NCBI RefSeq assembly: GCF_030817835.1
Contig: NZ_JAUSZR010000001.1
Coordinates: 2,418,001-2,482,000, forward strand
DNA: 64,000 bases
Direction: 5' to 3'
Source: Pseudarthrobacter sp. W1I19
Lineage (GTDB): Bacteria > Actinomycetota > Actinomycetes > Actinomycetales > Micrococcaceae
A program made the translations under genes and the position numbers. Numbering within the stretch: position 1 is the stretch's first letter; each line of letters starts with the position of its first letter. The notes beneath the pieces were generated by a model. It was not told the DNA's origin, did no database searches, and saw only the letters and a program-made list of their open reading frames with translations. Below, piece after piece: positions 17,233 through 26,016 of the stretch.

Positions 17233-17384
17233 GCACGAACGCCGTTCCATTGAACCTGGTTAGGCTGGTGTCTCGATGACCACCAAGGTCACCGGCGGCC
17301 GATGTGCGCCGCTGCTGCCACTCGACTAAAGCTGGTCAAGCGGCGCACGAGCCTCCTCGCAGGATAAGGGAGTGCCGCCAGCAA

Positions 17385-18098
17385 TCAACCGCAGCCCTGT
17401 AGGATCGTCGCGATTGCGTCGCGCTCGGCTTGAGTGACCCAGAGACGGTATTTCGCCTTAACAGCAGTTTGGCGGGCGACGTACTCACATCGGAAAGCTT
17501 TGTTCGGGGGAAGCCATGTAGCTGCATCTCTGTCACCTTTGGCCCCATTGGTCGGGCCGTCGGCGGCCATGAGATTCAGCGGGTCGTTGGCGAGTTCCTT
17601 GCGCTGGTCAGCGTTGAGCTGTTGCGCCCCCTTTTGCCAGGCATCGCTGAGGGGAACGATATGGTCGATCTGGACGTCGGAGCTGGTGTCCTGGCAGCGC
17701 GTGAAGGTAATCGTGGTGCCGGTGTACTTATCGGCCAGTGTTCCTGTCATGACCACACAGTTGTTGGTGCCTGGCTTGAAAGTTTCGCTCGTCAGGTCAC
17801 GGGCCAGGATGTCGTTGCGGGTGTCGCAGCCGTTGCGGTCAACGTCAGCCCAAGCCGGTCCAAACTCATCGCGGGTATAGCCAGTCTTTGGCGCGCGACC
17901 CTTAACCGGAATGCTCTCCAGCTGAACGAGGGCGTCGGCGGCAGTTGCCTGATCTACCGTGCTCGAGGCACCGATGCCTGGAGAAGGGTCGATGATCTCA
18001 AGGGCGTTGGCTGCGGCGTCACAACCTACTAATGACCCAGCCAGCATCATCGCGGTGACGGCGGTCAGGACTTTGGCGGGAGAACAGGTGGTCTTCAT
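17385..18098 (-). CDS. Secreted lipoprotein with HNH/DUF1524-type nuclease domain
   Basis: MKTTCSPAKVLTAVTAMML leads to a lipobox LVGC near residue 26, so export and lipid anchoring are expected. The mature part carries the DUF1524/HNH pattern of secreted actinobacterial nucleases: FTRCQDTSSDVQIDHIVPLSDAW, then NDPLNLMAADGPTNGAKGD and the C-terminal CEYVARQTAVKAKYRLWV. The catalytic His lies in the DHIVPL motif. The frame is open far upstream, but the ATG at 18098 gives the signal peptide. It is likely an extracellular nuclease, for nutrition or competition. Confidence 0.85.
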   Translation of the reverse strand: MKTTCSPAKVLTAVTAMMLAGSLVGCDAAANALEIIDPSPGIGASSTVDQATAADALVQLESIPVKGRAPKTGYTRDEFGPAWADVDRNGCDTRNDILARDLTSETFKPGTNNCVVMTGTLADKYTGTTITFTRCQDTSSDVQIDHIVPLSDAWQKGAQQLNADQRKELANDPLNLMAADGPTNGAKGDRDAATWLPPNKAFRCEYVARQTAVKAKYRLWVTQAERDAIATILQGCG

Positions 18099-18479
18099 GG
18101 TCCTTCTGGTTATAGGGCGTTGTTCCACGCTAGCTTCCACCATCATCTGCAGCAGGTAACCGAATCCGTGGTGCCTGCCACACGTCCGCGCCCTTGGAAC
18201 TCTGCGGAAGTCCGCTTTAGTGCCACTGGTTGCCTCGCTGTTCAAACCATGGCCCTCACGGGGAACGTCACACTTACTCAACGCGCCGTAGCCAACCTGA
18301 CTTGGGACCGAGTGGCAATGAGCCTTTCCTTCGTCACCGGACCACTGCCGGAGAGCGAGAAACCGGTGCTGCCGAGGGAGGATCTGGCTCAACTTTACGA
18401 TTTCCAGCATGTGTTCCGAAGTGATAATGATCTGCACGGGACCTCCAAAGAACAGTGCAACTGTTCCAGTTAGAGGCAT
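18099..18479. other. Stretch without a gene upstream of the HNH lipoprotein
   Basis: About 380 bp. The open frames in it are extensions or shadows of the nuclease frame and have no family features. It must contain the nuclease promoter, but no clear -35/-10 pair was identified. Confidence 0.35.
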
Positions 18480-19148
18480 GCCCGAGCCGGAGCGAGATGG
18501 TGAACAAGGGCGCATGATTCCTGGATCAGCCAGGACGCGTGGTGTGACGAAGGTCGTGGATCTGCGGGTTCCGGGTCAGGCCGAGTGCCTGGGCAGTGCG
18601 AACCGCAGGTACCCAGCAGTGGTGCCAGTGGAGCTTGTGGATGATGCGCCCGCCCTGGGCGTCGTGACCGCAAGTTCCTTTCCTGGCCTGGTCGAAAGCA
18701 GCGGGATCAGCAGCCCACTCACGGCAGGATTCAACCCTATCGTCCGCTTACCGGCACGTGTTTTCGTCGCCCCGACGCGGTACTGGTTCTGCCCGCCCTG
18801 CTTCCAGGCCTTCCTGATCCCGGCGGTGGGCGGCTTGGAAGAGCAAATCCACCTCCGCCACCGTCAGCGCGGTGGCCGCACCAAAGCGGGTGCCGTTGGA
18901 CGAGCACGATGTCGCCCGTGCGGAACTCTGTCTCGTCCGGGCCAGTCCGGGGACACGGCCCACGGCTTCGACGCCCAGCGCTGCCGGCGGTACACGATCC
19001 ACGTCCCACCCGCCTGTATGGAGTAGAGCATCCCACGGGCCGATGCCTGTTGCGACCACGTCCAGGATAACGGCCTCGGGTGACGGGGTTGAGGAAGATC
19101 GAGGATCTCGGGTCCGTCATTCCCGGATCGAACACCAAGGCCGCTCAT
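18480..19148 (-). pseudogene. Decayed zinc-type alcohol dehydrogenase/quinone oxidoreductase gene
   Basis: From an ATG at 19148 with AGAAGGAGAAATC before it, the N-terminus of an MDR-family oxidoreductase can be read only by changing frames: PEILDLPQPRHP, then GPWDALLHTGGWDVDRVPPAALGVEAVGRV, then GETEFRTGDIVLV. At least three frame changes are needed and no continuous frame covers the catalytic domain. It lies at the 3' end of the nitroreductase operon and was probably its last gene. Confidence 0.55.
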
Positions 19149-19179
19149 GATTTCTCCTTCTGAATTGACGAGTTTCAGG

Positions 19180-19560
19180 TCACGTTGTCGTTTTATGCGC
19201 CCGGTTCACGGGTCGCGCGGATCTCGGCAGTTTCTCGACCACGAGCTGGTACGAGTCGGCGACGAGCACATTCACCATGTCTCTATGGAGGCCCGGTCCG
19301 CCCGCTGCCGTGATCCAGTGCTTTTTGTCCATGTGGTAGCCGGCCGTTATCTCCGCGTACTGCTCACGTAGCACAAGAGCCTCCTCCGGATCGGCCTTGA
19401 CGATCACCACTGGGTGCCCCGGCAGGTCGGTCATGAGCATGAAGACCTTGCCGCCCACCTTGTACGTTTCCCAATTCGGGCTGACACGGTGCTCTACTGT
19501 CACCTCCGGCAGCCCGCTTGCACGCTCGTTCGCTATAGCCTGCAGCTCTTGTCCCTCCAA
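19180..19560 (-). CDS. MmcQ/YjbR-family protein
   Basis: This 126-residue protein has the YjbR/MmcQ (double-wing) pattern: LPEVTVEHRVSPNWETYKVGGKVFMLM, then KADPEEALVLREQYAEITAGYHMDKKHWIT. Members bind DNA or are of unknown role. It is the fourth gene of the minus-strand series AhpD-like, PEP mutase-like, nitroreductase, YjbR, with a 66-bp gap to the nitroreductase. Confidence 0.82.
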   Translation of the reverse strand: MEGQELQAIANERASGLPEVTVEHRVSPNWETYKVGGKVFMLMTDLPGHPVVIVKADPEEALVLREQYAEITAGYHMDKKHWITAAGGPGLHRDMVNVLVADSYQLVVEKLPRSARPVNRAHKTTT

Positions 19561-19626
19561 GGTCGCTCAGCTCCTCTGCTGCTGTGTCGTCGATAGGTTC
19601 GTCACGGCCCGACCTGGCTGGGCGGT

Positions 19627-20274
19627 TCAGGCGAAGGTGAACAGACGCTCGGGCTCGAAACGGGAGACCGGGGTTTTATACTGCTTCGCCTCGTCGGGGT
19701 AGCCCAGCGCCAGTAGCACGGTGCTGGTGTGTCCGGTCTCGCGGATGTTGAAGGCCTTGTCGACGGTGACCGGGTCGAAGCCTTCAAGTGGCATCGCTTC
19801 GACGCCGAGCTCAGCGGCGGCCATCATCGTCAGACCCATCACCATATAGGTCTGCTTCTCCATCCAGTGGTACGTGTCTTTGTAGGTGAAGTTACGCAGA
19901 TTCACGAAGTCGCGGGTCATGTACTCCCACCGCTCCTGCTTGGCCGGGTCCGGGAACCGGCCGTCAACCCGTTCTTTCGCGAACACCGATTTGAGGTGAT
20001 GCTCGGGCACGTCCGCCCGCGTGGTCATGATGATCGTGTGCGAGGCGTTGAGGATCTTCTCCCCGTTGTCGGCGAAACGTTCGCCGAGGTTCGCGGCGAG
20101 CTTCTCCTTGCCCTCTCGCGTGGATAGGACGTAGAAGTGGTTGGGTTGGATGTTCGTCGACGTGGGCGCCGACCGCAGGAATTTCAGGAGCTGCTGAATC
20201 GTCTCCTCCGTGATGGTTTTGCCGCCGTCGAAATAGCGGCTCAGGTGCTTGTTCATGATCTTGTCGAGATCCAT
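19627..20274 (-). CDS. nfsB: Oxygen-insensitive NAD(P)H nitroreductase (NfsB-like)
   Basis: This is a 215-residue FMN enzyme of the NfsB branch: FLRSAPTSTNIQPNHFYVLST for FMN/substrate contacts, ERWEYMTRDFVNLRNFTYKDTYHWMEKQTYMVMGLTMMAAAELGVEAMPLEGF typical of NfsB, and a C-terminal LALGYPDEAKQYKTPVSRFE. It would reduce quinones and nitroaromatics. It is 66 bp downstream of the PEP mutase-like gene in a four-gene series with a divergent TetR gene. It differs clearly from the PnbA-type nitroreductase at 52 kb. Confidence 0.88.
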   Translation of the reverse strand: MDLDKIMNKHLSRYFDGGKTITEETIQQLLKFLRSAPTSTNIQPNHFYVLSTREGKEKLAANLGERFADNGEKILNASHTIIMTTRADVPEHHLKSVFAKERVDGRFPDPAKQERWEYMTRDFVNLRNFTYKDTYHWMEKQTYMVMGLTMMAAAELGVEAMPLEGFDPVTVDKAFNIRETGHTSTVLLALGYPDEAKQYKTPVSRFEPERLFTFA

Positions 20275-20340
20275 GGATGGTCTTCCTTCGTGATGGGAGA
20301 GATCGAGGTCGAATAAGGAATTGGTGTTACTCGGTGAGAA

Positions 20341-21162
20341 TCAGCCGCGGCGGTTGAGCAGGGTGCCCATCCGCTCGAAGTCCATGCCTGTTGTTGCGTC
20401 CGCGAGGTCGCCGCGCAGGAGCGCCGTGACCGCGTCGTCGAGCGCGCCCATCGCGTGAGCGTAGAGCGCCGGGCCCAGGCTGATCCGGCACACGCCCACC
20501 GCGCGCAACTCGGCGACGGACCGCACAGCATCGGCCGGCGAGATGAGGACGTTGACCGGAGTCGGTGCAACCGCGGCAACGATCGCGCCCAGTGAATCCA
20601 GATCGGGCGGAAATGGCGCGAAGACTACGTCGGCCCCGACCTCGGCGAAGGCGGTGAGGCGCCGGATCGTGTCCTCGAGATCGGGGCGCCCCTGCAGGTA
20701 ATTGTCCGTGCGCCCGGTGACTACAATGCGCCCCTTTGCCGCCGTGACGGCCGCACGCACCCGGGCGACGGCCTCATCGAAGTCGCGGATAGGCCGGTCG
20801 GGATCGCCGGACGTATCCTCGATCCCGATACCTGCCAGCCCGCTATCGACCGCAGCATTCACCGTTCCTGCCACGTCTTCGGGGGTATCTCCGTACCCGT
20901 CCTCGAAATCGCCGTTAACGGGTAGGCCCGTCAGGCGAGCGAGCAAGCCCGCATGCTCGAGATGCTCGCCGCGGCTGACGTGGTGCCGCCCGTCCAACCG
21001 GCCGAGCGACGCGGCGAGGGCAAAGGAAGATGTGGCGATCGCCTCGAAACCCGAATCGGCGAAGAGCTGCGCCGAGAGGCCATCCCACGCGTTCGGCATC
21101 ACGAGTCCACCCTCGCGGGTGTGCAGGGCCATGAACCTCTCATACAGCTCGGAGCCGGACAT
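20341..21162 (-). CDS. Isocitrate lyase/PEP mutase superfamily protein
   Basis: This 273-residue TIM-barrel protein has LVMPNAWDGLSAQLFADSGFEAIATSSFALAASLG, the metal-binding PVNGDFEDGYGDTPEDV loop, IEDTSGDPDRP and VTGRTDNYLQG. These are marks of the actinobacterial PEP phosphonomutase/2-methylisocitrate lyase-like group, usually annotated only at superfamily level. It lacks the KKCGH-type isocitrate lyase loop. Its ATG directly follows the stop of the AhpD-like gene, so the two are translationally linked. Confidence 0.82.
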   Translation of the reverse strand: MSGSELYERFMALHTREGGLVMPNAWDGLSAQLFADSGFEAIATSSFALAASLGRLDGRHHVSRGEHLEHAGLLARLTGLPVNGDFEDGYGDTPEDVAGTVNAAVDSGLAGIGIEDTSGDPDRPIRDFDEAVARVRAAVTAAKGRIVVTGRTDNYLQGRPDLEDTIRRLTAFAEVGADVVFAPFPPDLDSLGAIVAAVAPTPVNVLISPADAVRSVAELRAVGVCRISLGPALYAHAMGALDDAVTALLRGDLADATTGMDFERMGTLLNRRG

Positions 21163-21705
21163 TTAAGCTGACTCTGTCGTGTCGGCCGGGATGTCGATGA
21201 CTGTCCGGTTGACGTTGTTGAGGTAGTTGGTGAGAAGGGACACCACCGCGGTGGTAACAATCGCCAGGACTTCCGCGTCGTTGTATCCAGCACCACGTAC
21301 CGCTGCCAGGTCAGCATTACCCACCTGACCGCGGGTTTCGACCACCCGTTGCACGAAACGAGCCACCGCCGCACGACGCGGATCGGTGGAGCTGCCAGTG
21401 AGCGCGAGCTCGATGTCATCGCTCGCCATGCCCCCCAGCTTCGACGACGTGTATGTGTGCAGAGCCTGGCAATAATCGCAGTCATTGGCACGTGACACGG
21501 CCAGTGCGATCGTGTGCCGGGTCTTCGCGTCCAGGAGGCGCCCGACACTGCCCTGGAGAGACATCACGATCTCGAGCACGGCGGGGTTGGCCGCCAGCAT
21601 GTTGAACATATCCGGAGCGAATCCGAAGTGCTTCCGGACTCCGTCGAGGATGCTCCTCGCCCCGGCGGGCACATCTTCAGGAGCAGGCGCGGTCAATCGG
21701 GACAT
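21163..21705 (-). CDS. Carboxymuconolactone decarboxylase/AhpD-like peroxidase
   Basis: This 180-residue protein has the AhpD redox motif C76-DY-C79 with His83 (NDCDYCQALH), preceded by LLDAKTRHTIALAVSRA. Such proteins reduce hydroperoxides or act as thiol oxidoreductases. The start at 21705 (GGAGG box upstream) is preferred over an upstream non-ATG start that would run into the operator. First gene of the operon; the operator at 21733 sits 28 bp before it. Confidence 0.87.
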   Translation of the reverse strand: MSRLTAPAPEDVPAGARSILDGVRKHFGFAPDMFNMLAANPAVLEIVMSLQGSVGRLLDAKTRHTIALAVSRANDCDYCQALHTYTSSKLGGMASDDIELALTGSSTDPRRAAVARFVQRVVETRGQVGNADLAAVRGAGYNDAEVLAIVTTAVVSLLTNYLNNVNRTVIDIPADTTESA

Positions 21706-21732
21706 TACTTGTAAACCTCCAGTTATCCATTC

Positions 21733-21748
21733 TGGACGATTTCGTCCA
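21733..21748. promoter_or_regulatory. TetR operator, inverted repeat TGGACGA-N2-TCGTCCA
   Basis: Perfect 7-bp arms TGGACGA and TCGTCCA flank TT, between the AhpD-like operon and the divergent TetR gene. Near-identical sites occur at 33455 and 37095 (see findings). The spacing and size suit TetR proteins of the LmrA/YxaF type. Confidence 0.7.
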
Positions 21749-21811
21749 TAAGGGAAGTGAATACCACTCAAAGTGGGTTGTCAAGCCCAATATGCTTGCT
21801 AAGGTTGTGGC

Positions 21812-22453
21812 ATGGAGAGCAGCACGAACCCGGAGGCGCCGCAGAAACTCACCAACAAGGGCCAGTCGACGCGCACACGCATCCTGCGCCATGCCGCCGA
21901 TCTGATCTACACGAAGGGCGTCCACACGACGAACAACCAGCTGCTCCGCACCGCCGCCGGCGTCAGCGGTTCCCAGCTCACCCACTACTTCCCGAACAAG
22001 GAGAGCCTCGTCCTGGGCGTCATCGACTGGCAGGCCAGCAGCATCCTCGAATTCCACCGCAGCCAACGCTTCGCGGGTTTCGACACCATCGACGCTTTTC
22101 AGGACTGGGCGGATTTCTATGTGCTCTCCGGGCGCCCATTCGAGGACGGCTGCAGCCTCGGTGCCCTCGCGAGCGAGATCGTCAAAACCGATCTCGACGT
22201 CCATGACGAGCTCGCACGCGTCTTCGAGGAGTGGAAAGACATCTTCCGAGGAGGACTTGAGCGGATGCAGCGGCTCGGCCGCATCAACTCGTCGGCCGAC
22301 CCCGCGCGGCTTGCCCACATGTTCCTCGCCGCCTACCAGGGGGGCGCCCTCCTCGCTCAGATTACGGGCGACATCACACCGCTGCGAGAATCGCTATACA
22401 CCGCCGTCGACCATCTGCGAACGTTTGCGACGAAACGCGACGACGCCCCCTGA
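21812..22453 (+). CDS. TetR-family regulator (LmrA/YxaF-like)
   Basis: This 213-residue regulator has an N-terminal HTH (about 20-70: TRTRILRHAADLIYTKGVHTTNNQLLRTAAGVSGSQLTHYFPNKESLV) and a C-terminal domain with GCSLGALASEI and LAAYQGGALLAQITGDITPL. The regulator at 27628-28272 has GCSLGSLANEV and IAALQGGYLLAQTSRDVTPM in the same places, so the two are paralogues. The gene is divergent from the nitroreductase operon and starts six bases after TAAGGT without a ribosome binding site (leaderless type). It probably represses that operon in the absence of a small electrophilic or aromatic ligand. Confidence 0.9.
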   Translation: MESSTNPEAPQKLTNKGQSTRTRILRHAADLIYTKGVHTTNNQLLRTAAGVSGSQLTHYFPNKESLVLGVIDWQASSILEFHRSQRFAGFDTIDAFQDWADFYVLSGRPFEDGCSLGALASEIVKTDLDVHDELARVFEEWKDIFRGGLERMQRLGRINSSADPARLAHMFLAAYQGGALLAQITGDITPLRESLYTAVDHLRTFATKRDDAP

Positions 22454-22507
22454 CGCGGCGTAGACCACGCCGCTTTAGCACGGGGCAGCCGGCCGAGCTT
22501 GTTGGTT

Positions 22508-22714
22508 TCACCCTTCGGTGAGGTCCTTCAGGGCGTCCGCCAAGACTTGGACCTCCACGCCACCAAGCAGGGGAACGTTGTGAATGAAGGCATCCAGTTC
22601 AAGGATCCCCGCGTTTCCTCCTAAAGCCCAGTATTGAAGCCAGAGCTCCATCACGGAGAGACGGCCAGCATCGATCAACGACCGGACTGCCGCCCTAAGA
22701 TCGGGCTCCTTCAT
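22508..22714 (-). CDS. Conserved small hypothetical protein
   Basis: MKEPDLRAAVRSLIDAGRLS, then VMELWLQYWALGGNAGILELDAFIHNVPLL: 68 residues, acidic, helical, with a plausible start. It resembles short Arthrobacter proteins of unknown function that share the LWLxYWxxGGNA motif. No role can be proposed. Confidence 0.55.
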   Translation of the reverse strand: MKEPDLRAAVRSLIDAGRLSVMELWLQYWALGGNAGILELDAFIHNVPLLGGVEVQVLADALKDLTEG

Positions 22715-22844
22715 TTGGAGAGCGGAAGTGGAAGAGACTGAGACGGTTCAACTTCCTGCATCTTTGTGCGAGACAACCGGAGGCGATAGCTCTCACGGCC
22801 CAGTCTCCAACACGGGGCATATCTTTGACTTCCCCGATACGGGT

Positions 22845-23015
22845 TCACTCGCGTTCTTTTGGAAGGTCCGACTGCCGAACGGCATACCGGTAGGCATCCG
22901 CGTCAGTCTCCACCGCAAATCCAGCGAGGTCCACTTCAGAGGCTCGCTCGAACTCATCATTCAGGTGCACGACCGGAGCAAAATAGTCACCGCGGGAGGC
23001 CGGGCCCAAGAGCAT
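22845..23015 (-). CDS. Possible 56-residue acidic protein
   Basis: MLLGPASRGDYFAPVVHLND, then EFERASEVDLAGFAVETDADAYRYAVRQSD looks like genuine protein, but there is only a weak GGTGGGC box and a competing 107-codon frame runs on the plus strand (22728-23051). Neither has a recognised family. The rest of 22728-23309 holds no identifiable gene. Confidence 0.25.
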   Translation of the reverse strand: MLLGPASRGDYFAPVVHLNDEFERASEVDLAGFAVETDADAYRYAVRQSDLPKERE

Positions 23016-23309
23016 ATATGCCCACCAGGATGGGTGAAGACATCGCCGTAGTGAACCGAGTGCACTTGCGACACGTCGAACTCTCATCAGAAACATTTGG
23101 GTACCTCATTTTCGCTCAGTATTCCGCTTTCATTTCCTCGAAGTGCTCCATCCACGTTTGCTACCAACCCGTAGCGGACCGTATTTAGCCCCCTGGCTTG
23201 AGTCCTCCCACTGAAGTTGAGTGTGATCACTCCGGTTCCGAAATGCCATGTACAAGCACATTGCCCGTAACTGAATCCAATGCGCTCGAACACAAGACGG
23301 TGAGTCAAG

Positions 23310-23786
23310 CTACGTGAGATCAGCCTGAAAGGCATTGATTTTGTTGTCGGCGTTCTGGTCCTCTGACGAATGATGCTTGGGATAGGCGCCGGAGCCAGGG
23401 TGGACCTTGTCGATGAGATCGAGGTACTGCGTCTTACGTGCGATGAATTCGCCCACTACCGGGCAGATGATCGTTATCTTCTTTCCGCTCTCCCGTATTT
23501 CATCCAACACGCGGGCGATGAGCTCTGTCGCCACCCGATGGTTGCGGTAGGCAGGGCTGACCCAGGTTGAAAGGAGAACGATACGGCCGTCGACGAAACG
23601 ATAGGTAAGTTCCCCAATCGCTTCGGCACCAAGAGCTGCGATCCACCGACCACGCTCCGCATCGTTGATTACGTCGAGTTCCCAACCCGACTCCCCCTCG
23701 TTGCGAGCCTCGTCTTGGAGGGCCGCGATGAGCGTTGCGTTCCGCTCCTGGCGGTGGGCTGCTTCGGTGTCAAGCTTAGTTGTCAC
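23310..23786 (-). CDS. GNAT-type acetyltransferase, YjdJ/Acetyltransf_CG-like (copy 1)
   Basis: This 158-residue protein has an N-terminal helix and then the compact acetyltransferase fold: ELTYRFVDGRIVLLSTWVSPAYRNHRVATELIARVLDEIRESGKKITIICPVVGEFIARKTQYLDLID. It matches the CG-type family, whose motif is YRxxGVAxxLI...CP...F. Start GTG at 23786. It is one of three related genes within 4 kb (23824 and 26679). Substrate unknown. Confidence 0.8.
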   Translation of the reverse strand: MTTKLDTEAAHRQERNATLIAALQDEARNEGESGWELDVINDAERGRWIAALGAEAIGELTYRFVDGRIVLLSTWVSPAYRNHRVATELIARVLDEIRESGKKITIICPVVGEFIARKTQYLDLIDKVHPGSGAYPKHHSSEDQNADNKINAFQADLT

Positions 23787-23823
23787 GTTAAACTTTCTTT
23801 GGACTGATCGAGTAGTCCTGGGT

Positions 23824-24282
23824 CTAGGAGTGTTGCGACCGGCTGGTCACTCCTGGATGGGCGGCGTTGATGAGGTCTGCGTAGCCAGGGTTCCGCTTAA
23901 TGAACGTTCGGACAATTGGGCACATGATCGTGACCGTTTTGCCCTGCGCGCGTACATCGTCGAGGACACGCCGTATCAGCTCGGTGGCCACACCTTGTTT
24001 GCGGTAGTCGGGGAACACTGAGGTAGCCAGAAGTACGAGTCTGTCGTTGCCGGCCGCTGTGTATGGAAGGCCAGCAATCTCAGTGTCACCAACAATCGCT
24101 TCGTAGATCCCGGATTTCTCGTCGTTGACCACATAGAAGTCGAAGGCGGGCGCATGGGGATCATCGAGGATTTCGTCGATGAGGACGGCCTGGTCTTGGC
24201 TAAGGGTTCCCTTCCCATCCGGATAACCGGCTTGATCTAGGTATTCAAAATCGTAGTGAGTTGGCTCAGCTGGTTCGGCCAT
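23824..24282 (-). CDS. GNAT-type acetyltransferase, YjdJ/Acetyltransf_CG-like (copy 2)
   Basis: This 152-residue paralogue of the neighbouring gene carries LVLLATSVFPDYRKQGVATELIRRVLDDVRAQGKTVTIMCPIVRTFIKRNPGYADLI. It follows the CG-type pattern more closely than copy 1, including RNPGY. The ATG at 24282 has AAGGGAAG upstream. It lies 42 bp after the quinone oxidoreductase gene on the same strand and is probably cotranscribed with it. Confidence 0.83.
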   Translation of the reverse strand: MAEPAEPTHYDFEYLDQAGYPDGKGTLSQDQAVLIDEILDDPHAPAFDFYVVNDEKSGIYEAIVGDTEIAGLPYTAAGNDRLVLLATSVFPDYRKQGVATELIRRVLDDVRAQGKTVTIMCPIVRTFIKRNPGYADLINAAHPGVTSRSQHS

Positions 24283-24324
24283 GGACTTCCCTTTCGTTAT
24301 TGTTCACTCTGATGGGGCTGTCCT

Positions 24325-25242
24325 CTACGGACGCACCTGGATGATCGTCTTCCCGTTCCGTCGCTCGGCAGGGTTGAGGTCACTGATTGCGTCCTCCATT
24401 TGGCCAATGTTGCCGATGTTCGTCCGCAGTCGTCCATCCCGGATTCGCCTGACAATCTCCCCCAGCTGGCGACGATCCGATTCGACAACGAAATCCACTG
24501 CCAGGCCATCCTTCGGGTGGGCTTCGACCGGCCCGGTGATGCTTACCAGGGTCCCACCGGGACGGATCAGGGACGCAGACTGCTTCTGGATGTCACCCCC
24601 GATCACGTCGAATACAAGGTCGACTTCGCCGATATCACGCAAGTTGTCGTTACTGAGGTCGACGAACTCGTGTGCTCCGAAGTCAAGGGTCTTTTGCCGG
24701 TCGGCAGTGCGTCCGGTCCCGATGACGTAGGCGCCGGTCTCGCGTGCAAGCTGAGTTACCATCGTCCCGACTGCTCCCGCCGCTCCGTGCACGAGGATGC
24801 TTTGCCCCGATTCGAGGCGGCCGTGGGCGAAAAGTCCCTGCCACGCGGTCAAGCCCGAGATTGGCAGGCTCGCGGCGACCGTGAAGTCCACATCGCCCGG
24901 CAACGGAGCAAGATTTCGTGCCTCAATTGCGACGTACTCCGCCAAGGTGCCGTCTCGATGCCAGTCCGAGATACCAAACACGCGTTGACCCACAGTCAGC
25001 CCCGTCGTGCCGTAACCGAGCGAGGTCACGACGCCGGCCAGTTCGTGGCCGAGGATGGAGGGTGCCCGATCTCGTCCGGCACGATCGGTCCAGGTTGAAG
25101 GCCAATCCACCTCTGTCGGGACGAATCCCGCAGCGTGAATCTCAACGATGACATCATTTATCGCTGCCGACGGCTGTGGCCGTTCCCCCACTCTCATCCC
25201 GGCTGTTCCAGCGGACTGATCCGTCACCACTACTGCTTTCAT
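24325..25242 (-). CDS. NADP-dependent quinone oxidoreductase/zinc-less MDR protein
   Basis: This 305-residue protein is of the quinone oxidoreductase type: N-terminal GroES-like domain (ILGHELAGVVTSLGYGTTGLTVGQRVFG), nucleotide motif ILVHGAAGAVGTMVTQLARETGAYVIGTGR, and FDVIGGDIQKQSASLIRPGGTLVSITGP. No structural zinc cysteines are seen. The start at 25242 (MKAVVVTDQ, GGGAG box) was chosen over upstream frame extension. It probably reduces quinones or enones; it heads a small minus-strand series with GNAT copies 2 and 1. Confidence 0.88.
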   Translation of the reverse strand: MKAVVVTDQSAGTAGMRVGERPQPSAAINDVIVEIHAAGFVPTEVDWPSTWTDRAGRDRAPSILGHELAGVVTSLGYGTTGLTVGQRVFGISDWHRDGTLAEYVAIEARNLAPLPGDVDFTVAASLPISGLTAWQGLFAHGRLESGQSILVHGAAGAVGTMVTQLARETGAYVIGTGRTADRQKTLDFGAHEFVDLSNDNLRDIGEVDLVFDVIGGDIQKQSASLIRPGGTLVSITGPVEAHPKDGLAVDFVVESDRRQLGEIVRRIRDGRLRTNIGNIGQMEDAISDLNPAERRNGKTIIQVRP

Positions 25243-25560
25243 TACGAAGCTCCCTTTAGTTGATATGGGCCTACACGGCAGTTCTTCCGTTGTAGCTTTA
25301 GCGGCATTAATACTCCGCGTCTTACCGTGCAAGCCCCTAGAAATGTGACACTGCAACGCGGTCGGTGATACGACAGGCGCTGAGGGCATCGGAGTGTGCC
25401 GCGTACTTGCCTTGCGATACTCCTATTTAACGGACGATTGGGTCAACAGGCTGGCGCTGTTGGAAGCCCAAGTACCTTGGTGGATTCATGCAACGGAACT
25501 TATCTCGGCGGCGGTCTGCAATAGCTCAGCTGATCTTCCGCCGGAAAGAGCAGACGTTAC

Positions 25561-26016
25561 TCAAGGAAGGTCATCAGGATCGATGACAATGTGCATGGCA
25601 GCTTCTTCGGCGGACGCACCTCCCCCGTCTATACCGATGTCGTTCGCCAGATAGTCTTCGGCGGGGTCGAAACTGTCAGGAAAAGCCCAGGTCAAGCGAC
25701 CGGCCCGAACCGAACCAACCTGATCGTCTATTAGCTCTCCGTCGGTGTCAGTAGTGTCACCGATACCGTCTCCGAGAAATTCGCCTGTCTCCTCGGGGAT
25801 TTCTCGTGCGAGCCTGTCGGACAGAGATTCATGGGATCGCGCTTCGCGCTCCGTAAAACCCCACGAGAGGTCAGCCGGCCGCCTGTCCAATGGCGAGTAC
25901 CCGGTTTCCTCGATGTCATCGCCGAGCTCATCACCGTCCAGGCTCTCATCAGGTGGAAGTAGGCCAAAGTTCTCGGCTGAGTATTCAAAGAAGTTGCTGT
26001 CATTGCTGCTAGGCAT
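25561..26016 (-). CDS. DUF5709 protein
   Basis: This 151-residue, very acidic protein carries the marks of DUF5709: LLPPDESLDGDELGDDIEETGYSPLDRRP, WGFTEREARSHESLSDRLAREIPE, then LTWAFPDSFDPAEDYLANDIGIDGGGASAEEAAMHIV. It is found in stress and catabolic neighbourhoods of Arthrobacter; the function is unknown. GGGGAGG precedes the ATG at 26016. Confidence 0.85.
   Translation of the reverse strand: MPSSNDSNFFEYSAENFGLLPPDESLDGDELGDDIEETGYSPLDRRPADLSWGFTEREARSHESLSDRLAREIPEETGEFLGDGIGDTTDTDGELIDDQVGSVRAGRLTWAFPDSFDPAEDYLANDIGIDGGGASAEEAAMHIVIDPDDLP

Noticed and set aside
19627..20274. NfsB-like gene as a second 4-nitrobenzoate reductase
   Set aside because: It has NfsB-type features, another operator type and no lyase partner; general quinone/nitroaromatic reduction is more likely.
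23800..23822. GGACT-N8-AGTCC upstream of the GNAT gene as another GGACGA-type operator
   Set aside because: The arm spacing and the inner bases differ from the three matching sites, so it was left out of that set.
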